Assembly: GCA_016892645.1 (NCBI GenBank)
Contig: JAFEMX010000001.1
Span: 1 to 64,000 of the forward strand
Direction of reading: 5' to 3'
Length of the DNA stretch: 64,000 bases
Source: Micrococcaceae bacterium RIT 802
GTDB lineage: Bacteria; Actinomycetota; Actinomycetes; Actinomycetales; Micrococcaceae
Numbering within the stretch: the stretch's first letter is position 1; each line of letters opens with the position of its first letter. Positions 55,249 through 63,959 of this stretch are shown one piece after another. A program made the position numbers and the translations under genes. Below the pieces are notes generated by a model. The model did not search any database and was not told where the DNA came from. It saw only the letters and a list, made by a program, of their open reading frames with translations.

Positions 55249-56391
55249 TCAGCCGGCGTAGGAGCCGCGCATGAGGACCGCCCCGCCGTCGACACCCTTC
55301 GCGCCCTGGACGAAGTCAGCGCCGCTGGCGGCCGCCTCGTCGGTGACGGTCCCGACGGTTCCGGCAACCCAGGCCGGCACGCCGCGGTCGTTCAACCGGG
55401 AGACGGCGGCCTGGGCCGCGTCGCCGTCGACGATAGCGATCATGCCCACGCCGAGGTTCAGCGTCCGCTCGAGGTCCGCCTGCGGGACGCCACCGAGCTC
55501 GCCGACCAGCGTGAAGACCGCGGGCAGCGACCAGGTGGACCGCTCGACAGTGGCCATCAGGCCCTGTGGCAGCACGCGGGCCAGGTTGGCTGCCAGGCCG
55601 CCGCCGGTGACGTGGCTGAAGCCGTGCAACACGGAGGCCCCGCCGGTGTTGAGGTGGTCCATGAGGTCCAGGCAGTCTGCGGTGTAGATGCGGGTCGGGA
55701 CCAGCAGCTCCTCGCCGAGGGTGCGGCCCAGTTCGGAGACCTCGCGGTCCAGGGCCCAGCCGGCGTGGTTGATGACCCGGCGGACCAACGAGTAGCCGTT
55801 GGAGTGGATGCCGGAGGAGGCCATGGCGATGACCGCGTCACCGGAGCGCACGCGTTCGGGGCCCAGCAGGGCATCGGCCTCGACGACGCCCGTGGCGGCA
55901 CCGGCGACGTCGTAGTCATGCTCGCCCAGCAGGCCCGGGTGCTCGGCGGTTTCCCCTCCGACGAGGGCGGTACCGGCCATCGAGCAGCCCTCGGCGATGC
56001 CGCGCACGATGTCGGCGATGCGCTCGGGGACGACCTTGCCGCAGGCGATGTAGTCGGTCATGAACAGCGGCTTGGCCCCGACCACGACGATGTCGTCGAC
56101 GACCATGCCGACCAGGTCCTGGCCGATGGTGTGGTGGATGTCCATCGCCTGGGCGATCGCGACCTTGGTCCCGACGCCGTCGGTGGACGTGGCCAGCAGC
56201 GGCTTCTTGTAGGAGACCAGCGCGCTGGCATCGAACAGGCCGGCGAAACCGCCGACCCCGCCGAGGACCGACTCGTTGTGGGTGGCCTTGATGGCGTCCT
56301 TCATGAGCTCGACGGCACGATCTCCCGCCTCGACGTCGACGCCTGCCGAGGCGTAGGTGATGCCGGCGGATTCGGGCTGGGAGGATGTCAT
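55249..56391 (-). CDS. purM: phosphoribosylformylglycinamidine cyclo-ligase
   Basis: 380-residue AIR synthetase, fifth step of de novo purine synthesis. ITYASAGVDVEAGDRAVELMK, LLATSTDGVGTKVAIA, DDIVVVGAKPLFMTDYIACG and ALVGGETAEHPG are conserved ATP- and substrate-site segments of the PurM/PurL fold. It follows purF by 13 nt and has an AAGGA some 11 bases before its ATG. Cotranscribed with purF; together they give steps 1 and 5. Confidence 0.96.
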   Translation of the reverse strand: MTSSQPESAGITYASAGVDVEAGDRAVELMKDAIKATHNESVLGGVGGFAGLFDASALVSYKKPLLATSTDGVGTKVAIAQAMDIHHTIGQDLVGMVVDDIVVVGAKPLFMTDYIACGKVVPERIADIVRGIAEGCSMAGTALVGGETAEHPGLLGEHDYDVAGAATGVVEADALLGPERVRSGDAVIAMASSGIHSNGYSLVRRVINHAGWALDREVSELGRTLGEELLVPTRIYTADCLDLMDHLNTGGASVLHGFSHVTGGGLAANLARVLPQGLMATVERSTWSLPAVFTLVGELGGVPQADLERTLNLGVGMIAIVDGDAAQAAVSRLNDRGVPAWVAGTVGTVTDEAAASGADFVQGAKGVDGGAVLMRGSYAG

Positions 56392-56404
56392 TCTTCAGGC
56401 GTCC

Positions 56405-57955
56405 TTACTTCGAACTCGGGGTCTTGTCGGCGGGGGTGAGGGAATCCTCGAATTCTGCATCCGGTCCCGGGTCGCACCCGTCGCTGCCGGCGTTGGGGCG
56501 CTCGAGCAGGTTCTTGCCGAGCCGGTCGCGCCGGGGCAGCTCGATCGGGTAGTTCCCGGAGAAGCAGGCGGTGCACAGGCGTTCGCGCGGCTGCTCCGTC
56601 GCGGCGATCATCCCGTCCTGGGAGATGTAGGCCAGCGAATCCGCCCCCACCGAGGTGGTGATCTCCTCGATGCTCGCCCCGTTGGCGATCAGCTCGGCGC
56701 GGGAGGCGAAGTCGATGCCGTAGAAGCACGGCCACTTGATGGGCGGGGAGGAGATCTTCACATGGATCTCGGCCGCACCGGCTTCGCGCAGCATGCGCAC
56801 GACGGCGCGCTGGGTGTTGCCCCGCACGATCGAGTCGTCGACGACGATGACGCGCTTGCCGCGGATGACCGGTTCCAGCGCGTTGAGCTTGAGCTTGATG
56901 CCCAGCTGGCGCAGGGTCTGCGAGGGCTGGATGAAGGTGCGCCCGACGTAGGCGTTCTTCACGAATCCGTGGGCGAAGGGGATGCCGGATTCCTCGGCGA
57001 AGCCGATGGCAGCGGGGGTCCCTGACTCGGGCACGGGGATGACGATGTCGGCGTTCGCACCGTTTTCACGGGCGAGCTGGCGTCCCATTTCGACCCGGGA
57101 TTCGTAGACTGAGCGGCCGTTGATGGAGGCATCCGGGCGGGCCAGGTAGACGTATTCGAAGACGCAGTGTGCCGGGGTGGCCTCGGCGAAGTGCTGGGAG
57201 CGGATGCCCTCTTCGTCGATGGCGATGAACTCGCCCGGTTCGATTTCGCGGATGAAGCTGGCGCCGACGGTGGCCAGTCCCGATTGTTCGGAGGCGATGA
57301 CCCAGCCGCGCTCCAGCCGGCCCAGCACCAGGGGGCGGACACCGTGCGGATCACGCGCCGCGTACAGGGTCCCCTCGGTCATGAAGACGAAGCTGAAGGC
57401 GCCCTTGAGCTTGGGGAGCAGGTCCAGGGCCGTCTCCTCGAACCCGGTCCCCTCCTGGCCGGCCAGCAGCGCCGTGACCAACGCCGTGTCGGTGGTGTTG
57501 CCCTGGGCGAGCTCGCCGCGGAACTTGGCCCCCTGCTCGGCGACGACCATGTCCATCAGTTCGGCCGAGTTGATCAGGTTGCCGTTGTGGGCCAGGGCGA
57601 CGGTGCCCCCGGCGGTGGCGCCGAGCGTGGGCTGCGCGTTGGCCCAATGGCTGGCACCGGTGGTGGAATACCGGCAATGCCCGACGGCGATATGCCCGGT
57701 CATCGAGTTCAGGGTGTTCTCGTCGAACACCTGGGAGACCAGTCCCATGTCCTTGTAGACATTGATCCGGTGGCCGTCGGAGGTGGCGATGCCCGCCGAC
57801 TCCTGGCCGCGGTGTTGGATCGCGTAGAGGCCGTAGTAGGCCAGCTTGGCCACATCCTCGCCGGGTGCCCAGACACCGAAGACCCCGCATTCGTCTTGCG
57901 GGCCCTTCTCTCCGGACAAAAGATCATGTGAAAGCTTTCCGTCACCGCGCACCAT
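56405..57955 (-). CDS. purF: amidophosphoribosyltransferase
   Basis: 516-residue first enzyme of purine synthesis, converting PRPP and glutamine to phosphoribosylamine. DECGVFGVW contains the catalytic Cys23, exposed after removal of a propeptide as in the Bacillus-type enzyme. The PRPP site is VIVVDDSIVRGNTQ. Four cysteines for a [4Fe-4S] cluster are present (AHCVFEY, KWPCFYG, RLCTACFSG). An ATG three codons upstream (57964) exists; 57955 gives the usual MVRGDGKLSHDLL start and has GAGAAT, a weak -10, seven bases ahead. First gene of a purF-purM operon. Confidence 0.95.
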   Translation of the reverse strand: MVRGDGKLSHDLLSGEKGPQDECGVFGVWAPGEDVAKLAYYGLYAIQHRGQESAGIATSDGHRINVYKDMGLVSQVFDENTLNSMTGHIAVGHCRYSTTGASHWANAQPTLGATAGGTVALAHNGNLINSAELMDMVVAEQGAKFRGELAQGNTTDTALVTALLAGQEGTGFEETALDLLPKLKGAFSFVFMTEGTLYAARDPHGVRPLVLGRLERGWVIASEQSGLATVGASFIREIEPGEFIAIDEEGIRSQHFAEATPAHCVFEYVYLARPDASINGRSVYESRVEMGRQLARENGANADIVIPVPESGTPAAIGFAEESGIPFAHGFVKNAYVGRTFIQPSQTLRQLGIKLKLNALEPVIRGKRVIVVDDSIVRGNTQRAVVRMLREAGAAEIHVKISSPPIKWPCFYGIDFASRAELIANGASIEEITTSVGADSLAYISQDGMIAATEQPRERLCTACFSGNYPIELPRRDRLGKNLLERPNAGSDGCDPGPDAEFEDSLTPADKTPSSK

Positions 57956-58003
57956 GGTCAACATTCTCTCACGTTGTCGGGCTCCGGCTGGTCCCGGGGC
58001 CGG

Positions 58004-58333
58004 CTACTTTGTCACGTCTCCGTCATCCACCGGAACGGCGCGTGCCCGACGGGCGCGGCGGCGCAGCACGGCGTCCACGGCGAGGTAGGCGATGCATCCG
58101 AGCAGGACCCCGGCCAAGCCGAAGACGATGGCGAAGAACCCGAAGACCGAGCCGCGCGAGAATTCGCCGCCCTGATCGCCGGCGAGGGAGGTGAACATGG
58201 CCACCAGCACGCCCACGACGGCCCCGGCGCCGGCGAACGGCCAGAATTTCGGGGAACTCGAAACCGTGACCTCGATGGAGCCCGAAGTGGGGGAACGGTC
58301 ATCGGGGGAGGCGGCAGAACGCGGGGAATCCAT
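58004..58333 (-). CDS. small two-helix membrane protein, function unknown
   Basis: 109-residue protein. A Ser/Asp-rich N terminus (1-28) is followed by helices at about 30-52 (FWPFAGAGAVVGVLVAMFTSLA) and 62-87 (SVFGFFAIVFGLAGVLLGCIAYLAV), with an Arg-rich cytoplasmic tail (LRRRARRARAV). No family is recognised with confidence. It starts 3 nt after the SCP gene stop, but TACCCT lies seven bases before its ATG inside that gene, so it may also have its own leaderless transcript. Its stop is 48 nt from the purF start. Confidence 0.7.
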   Translation of the reverse strand: MDSPRSAASPDDRSPTSGSIEVTVSSSPKFWPFAGAGAVVGVLVAMFTSLAGDQGGEFSRGSVFGFFAIVFGLAGVLLGCIAYLAVDAVLRRRARRARAVPVDDGDVTK

Positions 58334-58336
58334 GCC

Positions 58337-58720
58337 TTAAAGGGTACCGAAGAGCGGCAGGTGTTCGGACAAGTCGGCACGCAGCCCCGAAGCGGCGACC
58401 GACCCGGAGGCGCGTGCCTCGTCCCACCGGACCTCGCCGGTGGCCAGGGCCAGCCAGGTCGCGGCGTCGAGCTCGATCACATTGGGCGGGGTTCCGCGGG
58501 TGTGCCGGGGGCCCGCCACGCATTGGGCGACACCGAACGGGGGGACGCGCACCTCCACCGAGTTCCCCTCGGCGCGCTCGGAAAGCTCCTCGAGGGCGTA
58601 GCGCACGGCCATGGCCAGCGCAGGCCGTGACAGGGCGGCCCGTTCCGCGGCACCGGCGCGCTGCCAGGCGGCCACCGCCGGCAACCCCTGCTCGGCGGGG
58701 ATCCGCCGTCGTACCCCCAC
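58337..58720 (-). CDS. SCP-like (sterol carrier family) small protein
   Basis: 127-residue cytoplasmic protein. SVEVRVPPFGVAQCVAGPRHTRGTPPNVIELDAATWLALATGEVRWDEARASGSVAASG is the bacterial SCP-orthologue pattern often found beside purF in Actinobacteria. A hydrophobic ligand-binding role is inferred from the fold only. The start is GTG at 58720, 3 nt after the asparaginase stop, so it is in an operon with it. The ribosome binding site is poor. Confidence 0.72.
   Translation of the reverse strand: MGVRRRIPAEQGLPAVAAWQRAGAAERAALSRPALAMAVRYALEELSERAEGNSVEVRVPPFGVAQCVAGPRHTRGTPPNVIELDAATWLALATGEVRWDEARASGSVAASGLRADLSEHLPLFGTL
58341..58346 (-). promoter_or_regulatory. -10 element TACCCT inside the SCP gene end, leaderless geometry
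   Basis: TACCCT ends 7 nt before the ATG at 58333 and covers the last sense codons of the SCP gene. Confidence 0.4.
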
Positions 58721-58723
58721 GCC

Positions 58724-59722
58724 CTAATCCAGCAGGTCCAGCACGGGGCGGGCGACCCGGATGCGGCCCACGGGCTGGCCCCCGCCCAGGATGGGGGTGC
58801 TGATCTTCTCCAGCACGGCGGTCATCGCGTCCACCTCGATGGCCCCGACGGAGGCCAGCAGGGTCAGGCCGACCAGGGACGCGGCGCGGCTGTTGCCGTC
58901 GCGGATCTTCACGGCGCAGGAGATGCCCCCGCCGGTGCCAAGGATCAACACGCCCTCGGCCCCGAGCTTGGCCAGGACCTCCAGGTCCTCCATCACCACG
59001 GTGTTCTCCTCGCCGTGCCCGTGGACGGCCCAGGGGTAGTCGAGCATGGCCGTGGCGATGGTGGCCGCCCGGGCATCGGAGGCCTTGTTGCCCGGGGAAC
59101 CGGAGAGCCGTCCCGTCGCCGCCGCCAAACCGCGCAGCGAGATGGCCGGCACCGGGGCGCCGCACCCGTCGACGGCCAGGTGGGCGATCTTCTCGCCCGC
59201 GTAGTCCTCCACGACCTCCACGACGCGGCGCTGCAGCGGATGCGCCGGGTCCAGGTAAGTTTCGGTGTCCCATCCGTTCTCCGTGCAGGCCCAGAGGAAG
59301 GCAGCATGCTTGCCGGAGCAGTTGAACGCGAGCCGCGACGGTGAGCCCCCGGTCCGGATGGCCTCCAACCGGGTGGCCTCGTGGCGCGGCCAGGCGGTGG
59401 GGCAGCGCAGGTCATCGGCCGACAGGCCGGCCTTCGCCAGCATCGAGGCGGCCAGCTCCTGGTGCTCGGTGCTGCCCACGTGGCTGGCGCACGCGAGGGC
59501 GACCTCGGCGCCGCGCAGCGGGACACCCGACTGCATGGAGGCCAGCGCCTGGAAGGGCTTGAGCGAGGACCGCGGGAAGATGGGGGCGTCGATGTCGCCG
59601 AGGGAGCGCAGGACAGCGCCGTCGGCTCCGAGGACGACGGCGGTGCCAGCATGGCGCGATTCGATGAAGCCGTTGCGGTCCACGACCGCCAGGTCCGCGA
59701 AGTCGGGGGTGGTCTGAGACAT
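58724..59722 (-). CDS. class 3 (Rhizobium etli-type) L-asparaginase
   Basis: 332-residue asparaginase II-family protein (PF06089), unrelated to E. coli AnsA/AnsB. The family active-site elements are present: Ser52 and Lys55 in RSSLKPFQ, Cys135 and Lys138 in NCSGKHAAF, and Cys187 in DGCGAP, the last with Cys135 forming the zinc site described for the R. etli enzyme. It hydrolyses asparagine to aspartate and ammonia. TAGAGT six bases before the ATG fits a leaderless start, though TAGGA could serve as a weak ribosome binding site. First of an operon with the SCP-like gene. Confidence 0.88.
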   Translation of the reverse strand: MSQTTPDFADLAVVDRNGFIESRHAGTAVVLGADGAVLRSLGDIDAPIFPRSSLKPFQALASMQSGVPLRGAEVALACASHVGSTEHQELAASMLAKAGLSADDLRCPTAWPRHEATRLEAIRTGGSPSRLAFNCSGKHAAFLWACTENGWDTETYLDPAHPLQRRVVEVVEDYAGEKIAHLAVDGCGAPVPAISLRGLAAATGRLSGSPGNKASDARAATIATAMLDYPWAVHGHGEENTVVMEDLEVLAKLGAEGVLILGTGGGISCAVKIRDGNSRAASLVGLTLLASVGAIEVDAMTAVLEKISTPILGGGQPVGRIRVARPVLDLLD

Positions 59723-59728
59723 GGTCCT

Positions 59729-59734
59729 ACTCTA
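59729..59734 (-). promoter_or_regulatory. -10 element TAGAGT of the asparaginase gene, leaderless geometry
   Basis: TAGAGT ends 6 nt before the ATG at 59722. Confidence 0.5.
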
Positions 59735-59763
59735 TGCTGCCGCGACGCCGCCGACGGGCCGGG

Positions 59764-60372
59764 TCAGGAGCCCGCGGGACGGGCCAGGACGGCCACGAGG
59801 AACGAGGTGTCGCCCGGGTACGGGTGCAGTTCCCAGCTGGAGAACAGGTGGTCCACCGTGAACCCCGCGGCGCTGGCCTCGGACCGGAACACCTCGGGAT
59901 CGTAGCCGCGGTCGGTGCCGAAGCCGATGACGGCCCGCCCGCCGGGGACCAGCTGGGCGTGGAAGCGGCGCAGCACCTCGCCGGACGTCCCCGGGGCCAG
60001 GAACGTCATGACGTTGCCGGCGCAGACCAGCAGGTCTGCTGCGTCACCGGCGGCCGGCGCCTCGAGCTCGGCCAGGTCCCCGACGCGCCAGTCGACGTCC
60101 GGATGGTCGGCCCGTGCGGCCTCGATGAGCTCGGGGTCGACATCGACGCCGGAGACCCGGTGCCCGCGCCGGGCGAGCTCGCCGCCGACGCGTCCCGGAC
60201 CGCAGCCGGCGTCCAGGACGCGGCTGTCGCGGGGGAGCATCGCATCGATGAGGCGTGCCTCGCCGTCGAGGTCCGCCCCCTCCGCACGCATGGCCTCGAA
60301 CCGCTGGATGTACCACTGCGAATGGCCGGGGTTTTCCCTCCGGCGGGCTTCCCACACTGTTTCTTTACGCAC
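59764..60372 (-). CDS. class I SAM-dependent methyltransferase
   Basis: 202-residue methyltransferase. VLDAGCGPGRVGGELARRGHRVSGVDVDPELIEAAR carries motif I and the acidic ribose-binding residue, followed by LLVCAGNVMTFLAPG and LVPGGRAVIGFGTDRGY. The acceptor is unknown; related proteins are small-molecule methyltransferases. GTG at 60372 is chosen because TAGTGT ends 7 nt before it; TTG 60388-60390 would start upstream of that element. It is divergent from purD and shares a 53-nt interval with it. Confidence 0.8.
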   Translation of the reverse strand: MRKETVWEARRRENPGHSQWYIQRFEAMRAEGADLDGEARLIDAMLPRDSRVLDAGCGPGRVGGELARRGHRVSGVDVDPELIEAARADHPDVDWRVGDLAELEAPAAGDAADLLVCAGNVMTFLAPGTSGEVLRRFHAQLVPGGRAVIGFGTDRGYDPEVFRSEASAAGFTVDHLFSSWELHPYPGDTSFLVAVLARPAGS

Positions 60373-60379
60373 GTCCACC

Positions 60380-60385
60380 ACACTA
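60380..60385 (-). promoter_or_regulatory. -10 element TAGTGT of the methyltransferase gene, leaderless geometry
   Basis: TAGTGT ends 7 nt before the GTG at 60372. Confidence 0.45.
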
Positions 60386-60411
60386 CCCAAGCCCGCGGCC
60401 CGTTGCCCCGG

Positions 60412-60417
60412 TACGCT
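60412..60417 (+). promoter_or_regulatory. -10 element TACGCT of purD
   Basis: TACGCT ends 8 nt before the purD GTG, predicting a leader of 0-2 nt. Confidence 0.45.
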
Positions 60418-60425
60418 TGGGGATC

Positions 60426-61712
60426 GTGAAGGTACTCGTCATTGGCCCCGGTGGCCGCGAACACGCCCTTGTCCGTTCCCTCCTCGACGATCCGTTCGTC
60501 ACCGAGGTCCACGCCGCACCCGGCAATGCGGGCATCGCCCGCGACGTGCCGGTCCACGCCGTCAACGCCCAGGACCCGGCCGCCGTCGTCGCGCTGGCCC
60601 GCGAACTGGGCTCGTCGCTGGTCGTCGTCGGGCCCGAGGCGCCCCTGGCCGCCGGAGTCGTCGACGCCCTGCAGGAAGCGGGCATCCCCGCCTTCGGCCC
60701 GACCCGGGCCGCCGCGCAGCTGGAGGCCTCCAAGGCGTTCGCCAAGGAGATCATGGCCGTCGCCGGGGTGCCCACGGCCATGGCACGGGTGGCCACCGAC
60801 GCCGCCGAGGCGGCCGACGCCCTCGATGCCTTCGGAGCCCCCTACGTCGTCAAGGACGACGGGCTCGCTGCCGGCAAGGGCGTCGTCGTCACCGACGACC
60901 GCGCGGCCGCGTTGGCCCATGCGGAGGACTGCTTCGCGGCCGGGGGGTCGGTGGTCATCGAGGAGTTCCTCGACGGGCCGGAGGTCTCCCTCTTCGTCGT
61001 CTCCGACGGCCACCACGCGGTCCCGCTGGCTCCGGCCCAGGACTTCAAGCGCATCTTCGATGCCGACCAGGGGCCGAACACCGGAGGCATGGGCGCCTAC
61101 AGCCCGCTGGAATGGCTGCCGGCCGGCTTCGTCGACGACGTCATGGAGCGCGTGGCGATGCCCACCATTTCGGCCATGGCCGACCGCGGCACCCCGTTCA
61201 CCGGTGTCCTGTACTGCGGGCTGGCCCTGACCCGGCGCGGCATCCGCGTCATCGAATTCAACGCCCGCTTCGGGGACCCCGAGACGCAGGCGGTCCTCGC
61301 CCGGCTCAAGACACCGCTCGGCTCCCTGCTGCTGTCCGCCGCCACCGGTGATCTGGACACCATCGAGCCCCTGACCTGGCGCAGCCAGGCCGCGGTCGGC
61401 GTCGTCCTGGCCTCCGCCCGGTATCCCGACAGCCCGGTCACCGGCGACGTCATCACCGGCCTCGACGAGGCGGCCGGCCTCGAGGGCGTCAGCGTCCTGC
61501 ACGCGGGAACGGCACTGGACGACGCCGGGTCCACCGTCTCCGCGGGAGGCCGGGTACTGGCCGTGGTCGGCCTGGGCCGCGACCTGGCGGGGGCCCGCGA
61601 ACGGGCCTATGCGGGGATCGGGAAGATCGCCCTGGCCGGTGGGCAATACCGCACCGACATCGCGTTGCGCGCCGCCGAGGGCGGCATCACCATCGAGCGG
61701 GAGGGCAACTGA
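60426..61712 (+). CDS. purD: phosphoribosylamine-glycine ligase
   Basis: 428-residue ATP-grasp enzyme, second step of purine synthesis. KVLVIGPGGREHAL at the N terminus, LVVVGPEAPLAAG, GAPYVVKDDGLAAGKGVVV (ATP-grasp loop) and NTGGMGAYSPLEW are diagnostic. GTG at 60426 is required for the normal N terminus. No Shine-Dalgarno is visible. The stop overlaps the purC start by one base (TGATG), so both are cotranscribed and coupled. Product GAR goes on to the purN/purL steps, not encoded here. Confidence 0.96.
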   Translation: MKVLVIGPGGREHALVRSLLDDPFVTEVHAAPGNAGIARDVPVHAVNAQDPAAVVALARELGSSLVVVGPEAPLAAGVVDALQEAGIPAFGPTRAAAQLEASKAFAKEIMAVAGVPTAMARVATDAAEAADALDAFGAPYVVKDDGLAAGKGVVVTDDRAAALAHAEDCFAAGGSVVIEEFLDGPEVSLFVVSDGHHAVPLAPAQDFKRIFDADQGPNTGGMGAYSPLEWLPAGFVDDVMERVAMPTISAMADRGTPFTGVLYCGLALTRRGIRVIEFNARFGDPETQAVLARLKTPLGSLLLSAATGDLDTIEPLTWRSQAAVGVVLASARYPDSPVTGDVITGLDEAAGLEGVSVLHAGTALDDAGSTVSAGGRVLAVVGLGRDLAGARERAYAGIGKIALAGGQYRTDIALRAAEGGITIEREGN

Positions 61713-62617
61713 TGGCCGGCTTCGAGACCGAGACACTCCAACTGCCGGGATGGGAGCACCTCTATTCGGGCAAGGTCCGCGACCTGTACACGCCGGCGGG
61801 GATCCCCGCAGGGGATGCCGACCGCGTCCTGGTGGTGGCCAGCGACCGGATCAGCGCCTACGACTTCGTGCTGGAGACCCCGATCCCCGACAAGGGCAAG
61901 GTCCTCACCCAGCTGAGCCTGTGGTGGTTCGACCAGCTCGACGGCTTCGCCAACCACGTCATCTCCACCGACGTGCCGGAAGCAGTGGCCGGACGGGCCA
62001 TGGTCTGCAAGAAACTGGAGATGTACCCGATCGAGTGCATCGCCCGCGGGTACCTGACCGGGTCGGGGCTGGCCGAGTACAACGCCAGCCGCACGGTCTG
62101 CTCCCTGCCCCTGCCCGATGGGCTGGTCGACGGGTCCGCCCTGGAGCCGGCGATTTTCACCCCGTCCGCGAAGGCCGACGTCGGCGAACACGACGAGAAC
62201 ATCACCTATGACGAGGTGGTCGGGCGGGTCGGTGCCACCGTGGCCGACCGGCTGCGGGAGCTGACGCTGGGCGTCTACACCCGGGCCGAGCAGATCGCGC
62301 GGGAGCGCGGCATCATCCTCGCCGACACGAAGGTCGAATTCGGCCTCGACCCGGCAACCGGTGAAATCACCCTGGGCGACGAGGTCCTCACCCCGGACTC
62401 GTCGCGTTTCTGGGACGCCGGGACGTACGAGCCGGGGCACTCCCAGCCGTCCTTCGACAAGCAATTCGTCCGGGACTGGCTGACGTCGGACGCCTCCGGC
62501 TGGGACCGCGCGGGGGACACCCCGCCACCGCCGCTGCCGCAGGACGTCGTCGAGCGCACCCGCGCCCGCTACATCGAGGCCTACCAGCGCCTGACCGGGC
62601 ACGCGTTCTCCGCCTGA
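61712..62617 (+). CDS. purC: phosphoribosylaminoimidazole-succinocarboxamide synthase
   Basis: 301-residue SAICAR synthetase, eighth purine step, joining CAIR and aspartate. YSGKVRDLY near the start binds ATP, VVASDRISAYDFVLETPIPDKG, MYPIECIARGYLTGSG and ILADTKVEFGLD are classic motifs. The long form (about 300 residues versus 237 in E. coli) is normal for Actinobacteria. It is coupled with purD by a one-base overlap and followed by a hairpin. Confidence 0.96.
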   Translation: MAGFETETLQLPGWEHLYSGKVRDLYTPAGIPAGDADRVLVVASDRISAYDFVLETPIPDKGKVLTQLSLWWFDQLDGFANHVISTDVPEAVAGRAMVCKKLEMYPIECIARGYLTGSGLAEYNASRTVCSLPLPDGLVDGSALEPAIFTPSAKADVGEHDENITYDEVVGRVGATVADRLRELTLGVYTRAEQIARERGIILADTKVEFGLDPATGEITLGDEVLTPDSSRFWDAGTYEPGHSQPSFDKQFVRDWLTSDASGWDRAGDTPPPPLPQDVVERTRARYIEAYQRLTGHAFSA

Positions 62618-62673
62618 ACGGCAAGGGCACCCGAGCGCAGCAGGGGCCACCCGGACCGGAGTCGACGACGGAC

Positions 62674-62702
62674 GGCGACGCACCCGGGAGGGGTGCGCCG
62701 CC
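62674..62702. terminator. hairpin between purC and the XRE-TPR gene
   Basis: A 12-position stem (62674-62685 with 62691-62702) with one mismatch and loop GGGAG lies between the convergent genes. No T tract apart from GTTTG on the plus side. Confidence 0.6.
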
Positions 62703-62714
62703 GCCGTTTGCCGC

Positions 62715-63959
62715 CTACTTCTCCCGGCGCGAGGCCCTGATCTCGGTGGCCAGTTCGATCGCCAGCGAGGCGCGGTCGGGGGAACCAGCCAGCGCGAAGG
62801 CCTGCTGGGCACGTGCCAGGTGGTCGACGGCCTCCGTGCCATTGCCCATGCTGACCATGCAGCGCGCCGTGAGCAGGTCGATCTCGCCCTGCAGGTGCTG
62901 CGAGAGCATCTCGCGGTCTGCCTCGACCGGCGCCAGTTCCTCCAGGGCCTGTTCGGGCTGCCCGTTCAGGTGGAGCCACCGGGCGCGGATCAGCCGCAAT
63001 TCGAGCGCCTCGGCCGGATTGCCGCCGATCACGCTGATGGCCAGTTCTGCCTTTTCGATGCACTCCACGGTCTCGGCTTCGACCACCCCCGCAGCCAGCC
63101 GCATGGATGCCGACGCCTTGTTGAACCGGGCCCACTGTTCGATGTCGCTGGCCGGCAGCAGGCGCTGGGCGGCCAACTGGTGGTTGCTCAGCCCGGCGGC
63201 AATGTCCTGCCGCTTGAAGGCGACGTTGCCGATGGCCCAGTAGGCATTGCCGGCCGTCTGGCTGGGCGCGCCCTCGGCCACCGCCTCGGCAAGGGCCTCG
63301 CAACTGGTCCACGCCGAATCGAGCTGCCCGGATTCGGCCAGCGAGGCGATCAGCGCGAACAACGCGCCGATGTAGATCAACGAGTCGCCGGGCAGGTTCT
63401 TGCCCTGGTCCACGGCGTTGATGGCGTGTTCCACGGCGATATGCAGCTTGCCCAACCCCAGATAGGCATTGGCCACCAGGGTTTCGGCCCTGACTTTCAG
63501 GGCCAGCGACTCGTCGGTGAGCGGGTGGTTCAGGACCTCTTCGGCCGCGGTGCGGTATTCGTCATGCCTGCCCTGGTCCCGCAGCGCTTCGGCCCGCAGG
63601 AACATCATGTTCCACCAGGCACTTGAGTTCTTCAGGCGCAGGGCAACGGAGGCCGCCTCGGTGGCCGTGGCCTCGGCGTCGGAGTACTCGCGGGCGGTGA
63701 AGGACTGCCGGGCGCGGTGCTCCAGCAGCACGAACTCGGCCTCGTCGGCGGAAACGGGGGTGTTCCAGGAGTCCATCAGCTCGCGGTCGAGGTTCAACCG
63801 GGCCGACAATTCGGTGATGATTTCCGCGGTCGGTTCGCGGCTGCCGGTCTCCAGAAGGGAGATGTAGCTGGTGGAGTACTTGCCGTGTCCCAATTGGGCC
63901 TGGGTCAGCTTCATCTGCTGTCGAGCGTGGCGCAGCTTCTCGCCGAATTTGATTCCCAT
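62715..63959 (-). CDS. XRE-family HTH regulator with tetratricopeptide-repeat domain
   Basis: 414-residue regulator. The N-terminal XRE helix-turn-helix (about 5-60) contains LRHARQQMKLTQAQLGHGKYSTSYISLLETGSREPTAEIITELSARL. The remaining 350 residues are an all-helical array of TPR-like repeats (ALRLKNSSAWWNMMFLRAEALRDQGRHDEY, AGNAYWAIGNVAFKRQDIAAGL, LHLNGQPEQALEELAPVEAD). This matches regulators that bind peptides or protein partners, but no ligand can be named. ATG 63959 has AAGGGG six bases upstream and gives MGIKFGEKLR; the frame stays open 12 codons further. Its upstream neighbour is outside the window. Confidence 0.85.
   Translation of the reverse strand: MGIKFGEKLRHARQQMKLTQAQLGHGKYSTSYISLLETGSREPTAEIITELSARLNLDRELMDSWNTPVSADEAEFVLLEHRARQSFTAREYSDAEATATEAASVALRLKNSSAWWNMMFLRAEALRDQGRHDEYRTAAEEVLNHPLTDESLALKVRAETLVANAYLGLGKLHIAVEHAINAVDQGKNLPGDSLIYIGALFALIASLAESGQLDSAWTSCEALAEAVAEGAPSQTAGNAYWAIGNVAFKRQDIAAGLSNHQLAAQRLLPASDIEQWARFNKASASMRLAAGVVEAETVECIEKAELAISVIGGNPAEALELRLIRARWLHLNGQPEQALEELAPVEADREMLSQHLQGEIDLLTARCMVSMGNGTEAVDHLARAQQAFALAGSPDRASLAIELATEIRASRREK

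Noticed and set aside
57955-57964. purF start at 57964.
   Set aside because: It adds three residues not usual for the family and fits the promoter-like sequence less well; 57955 was kept, although the difference is small.
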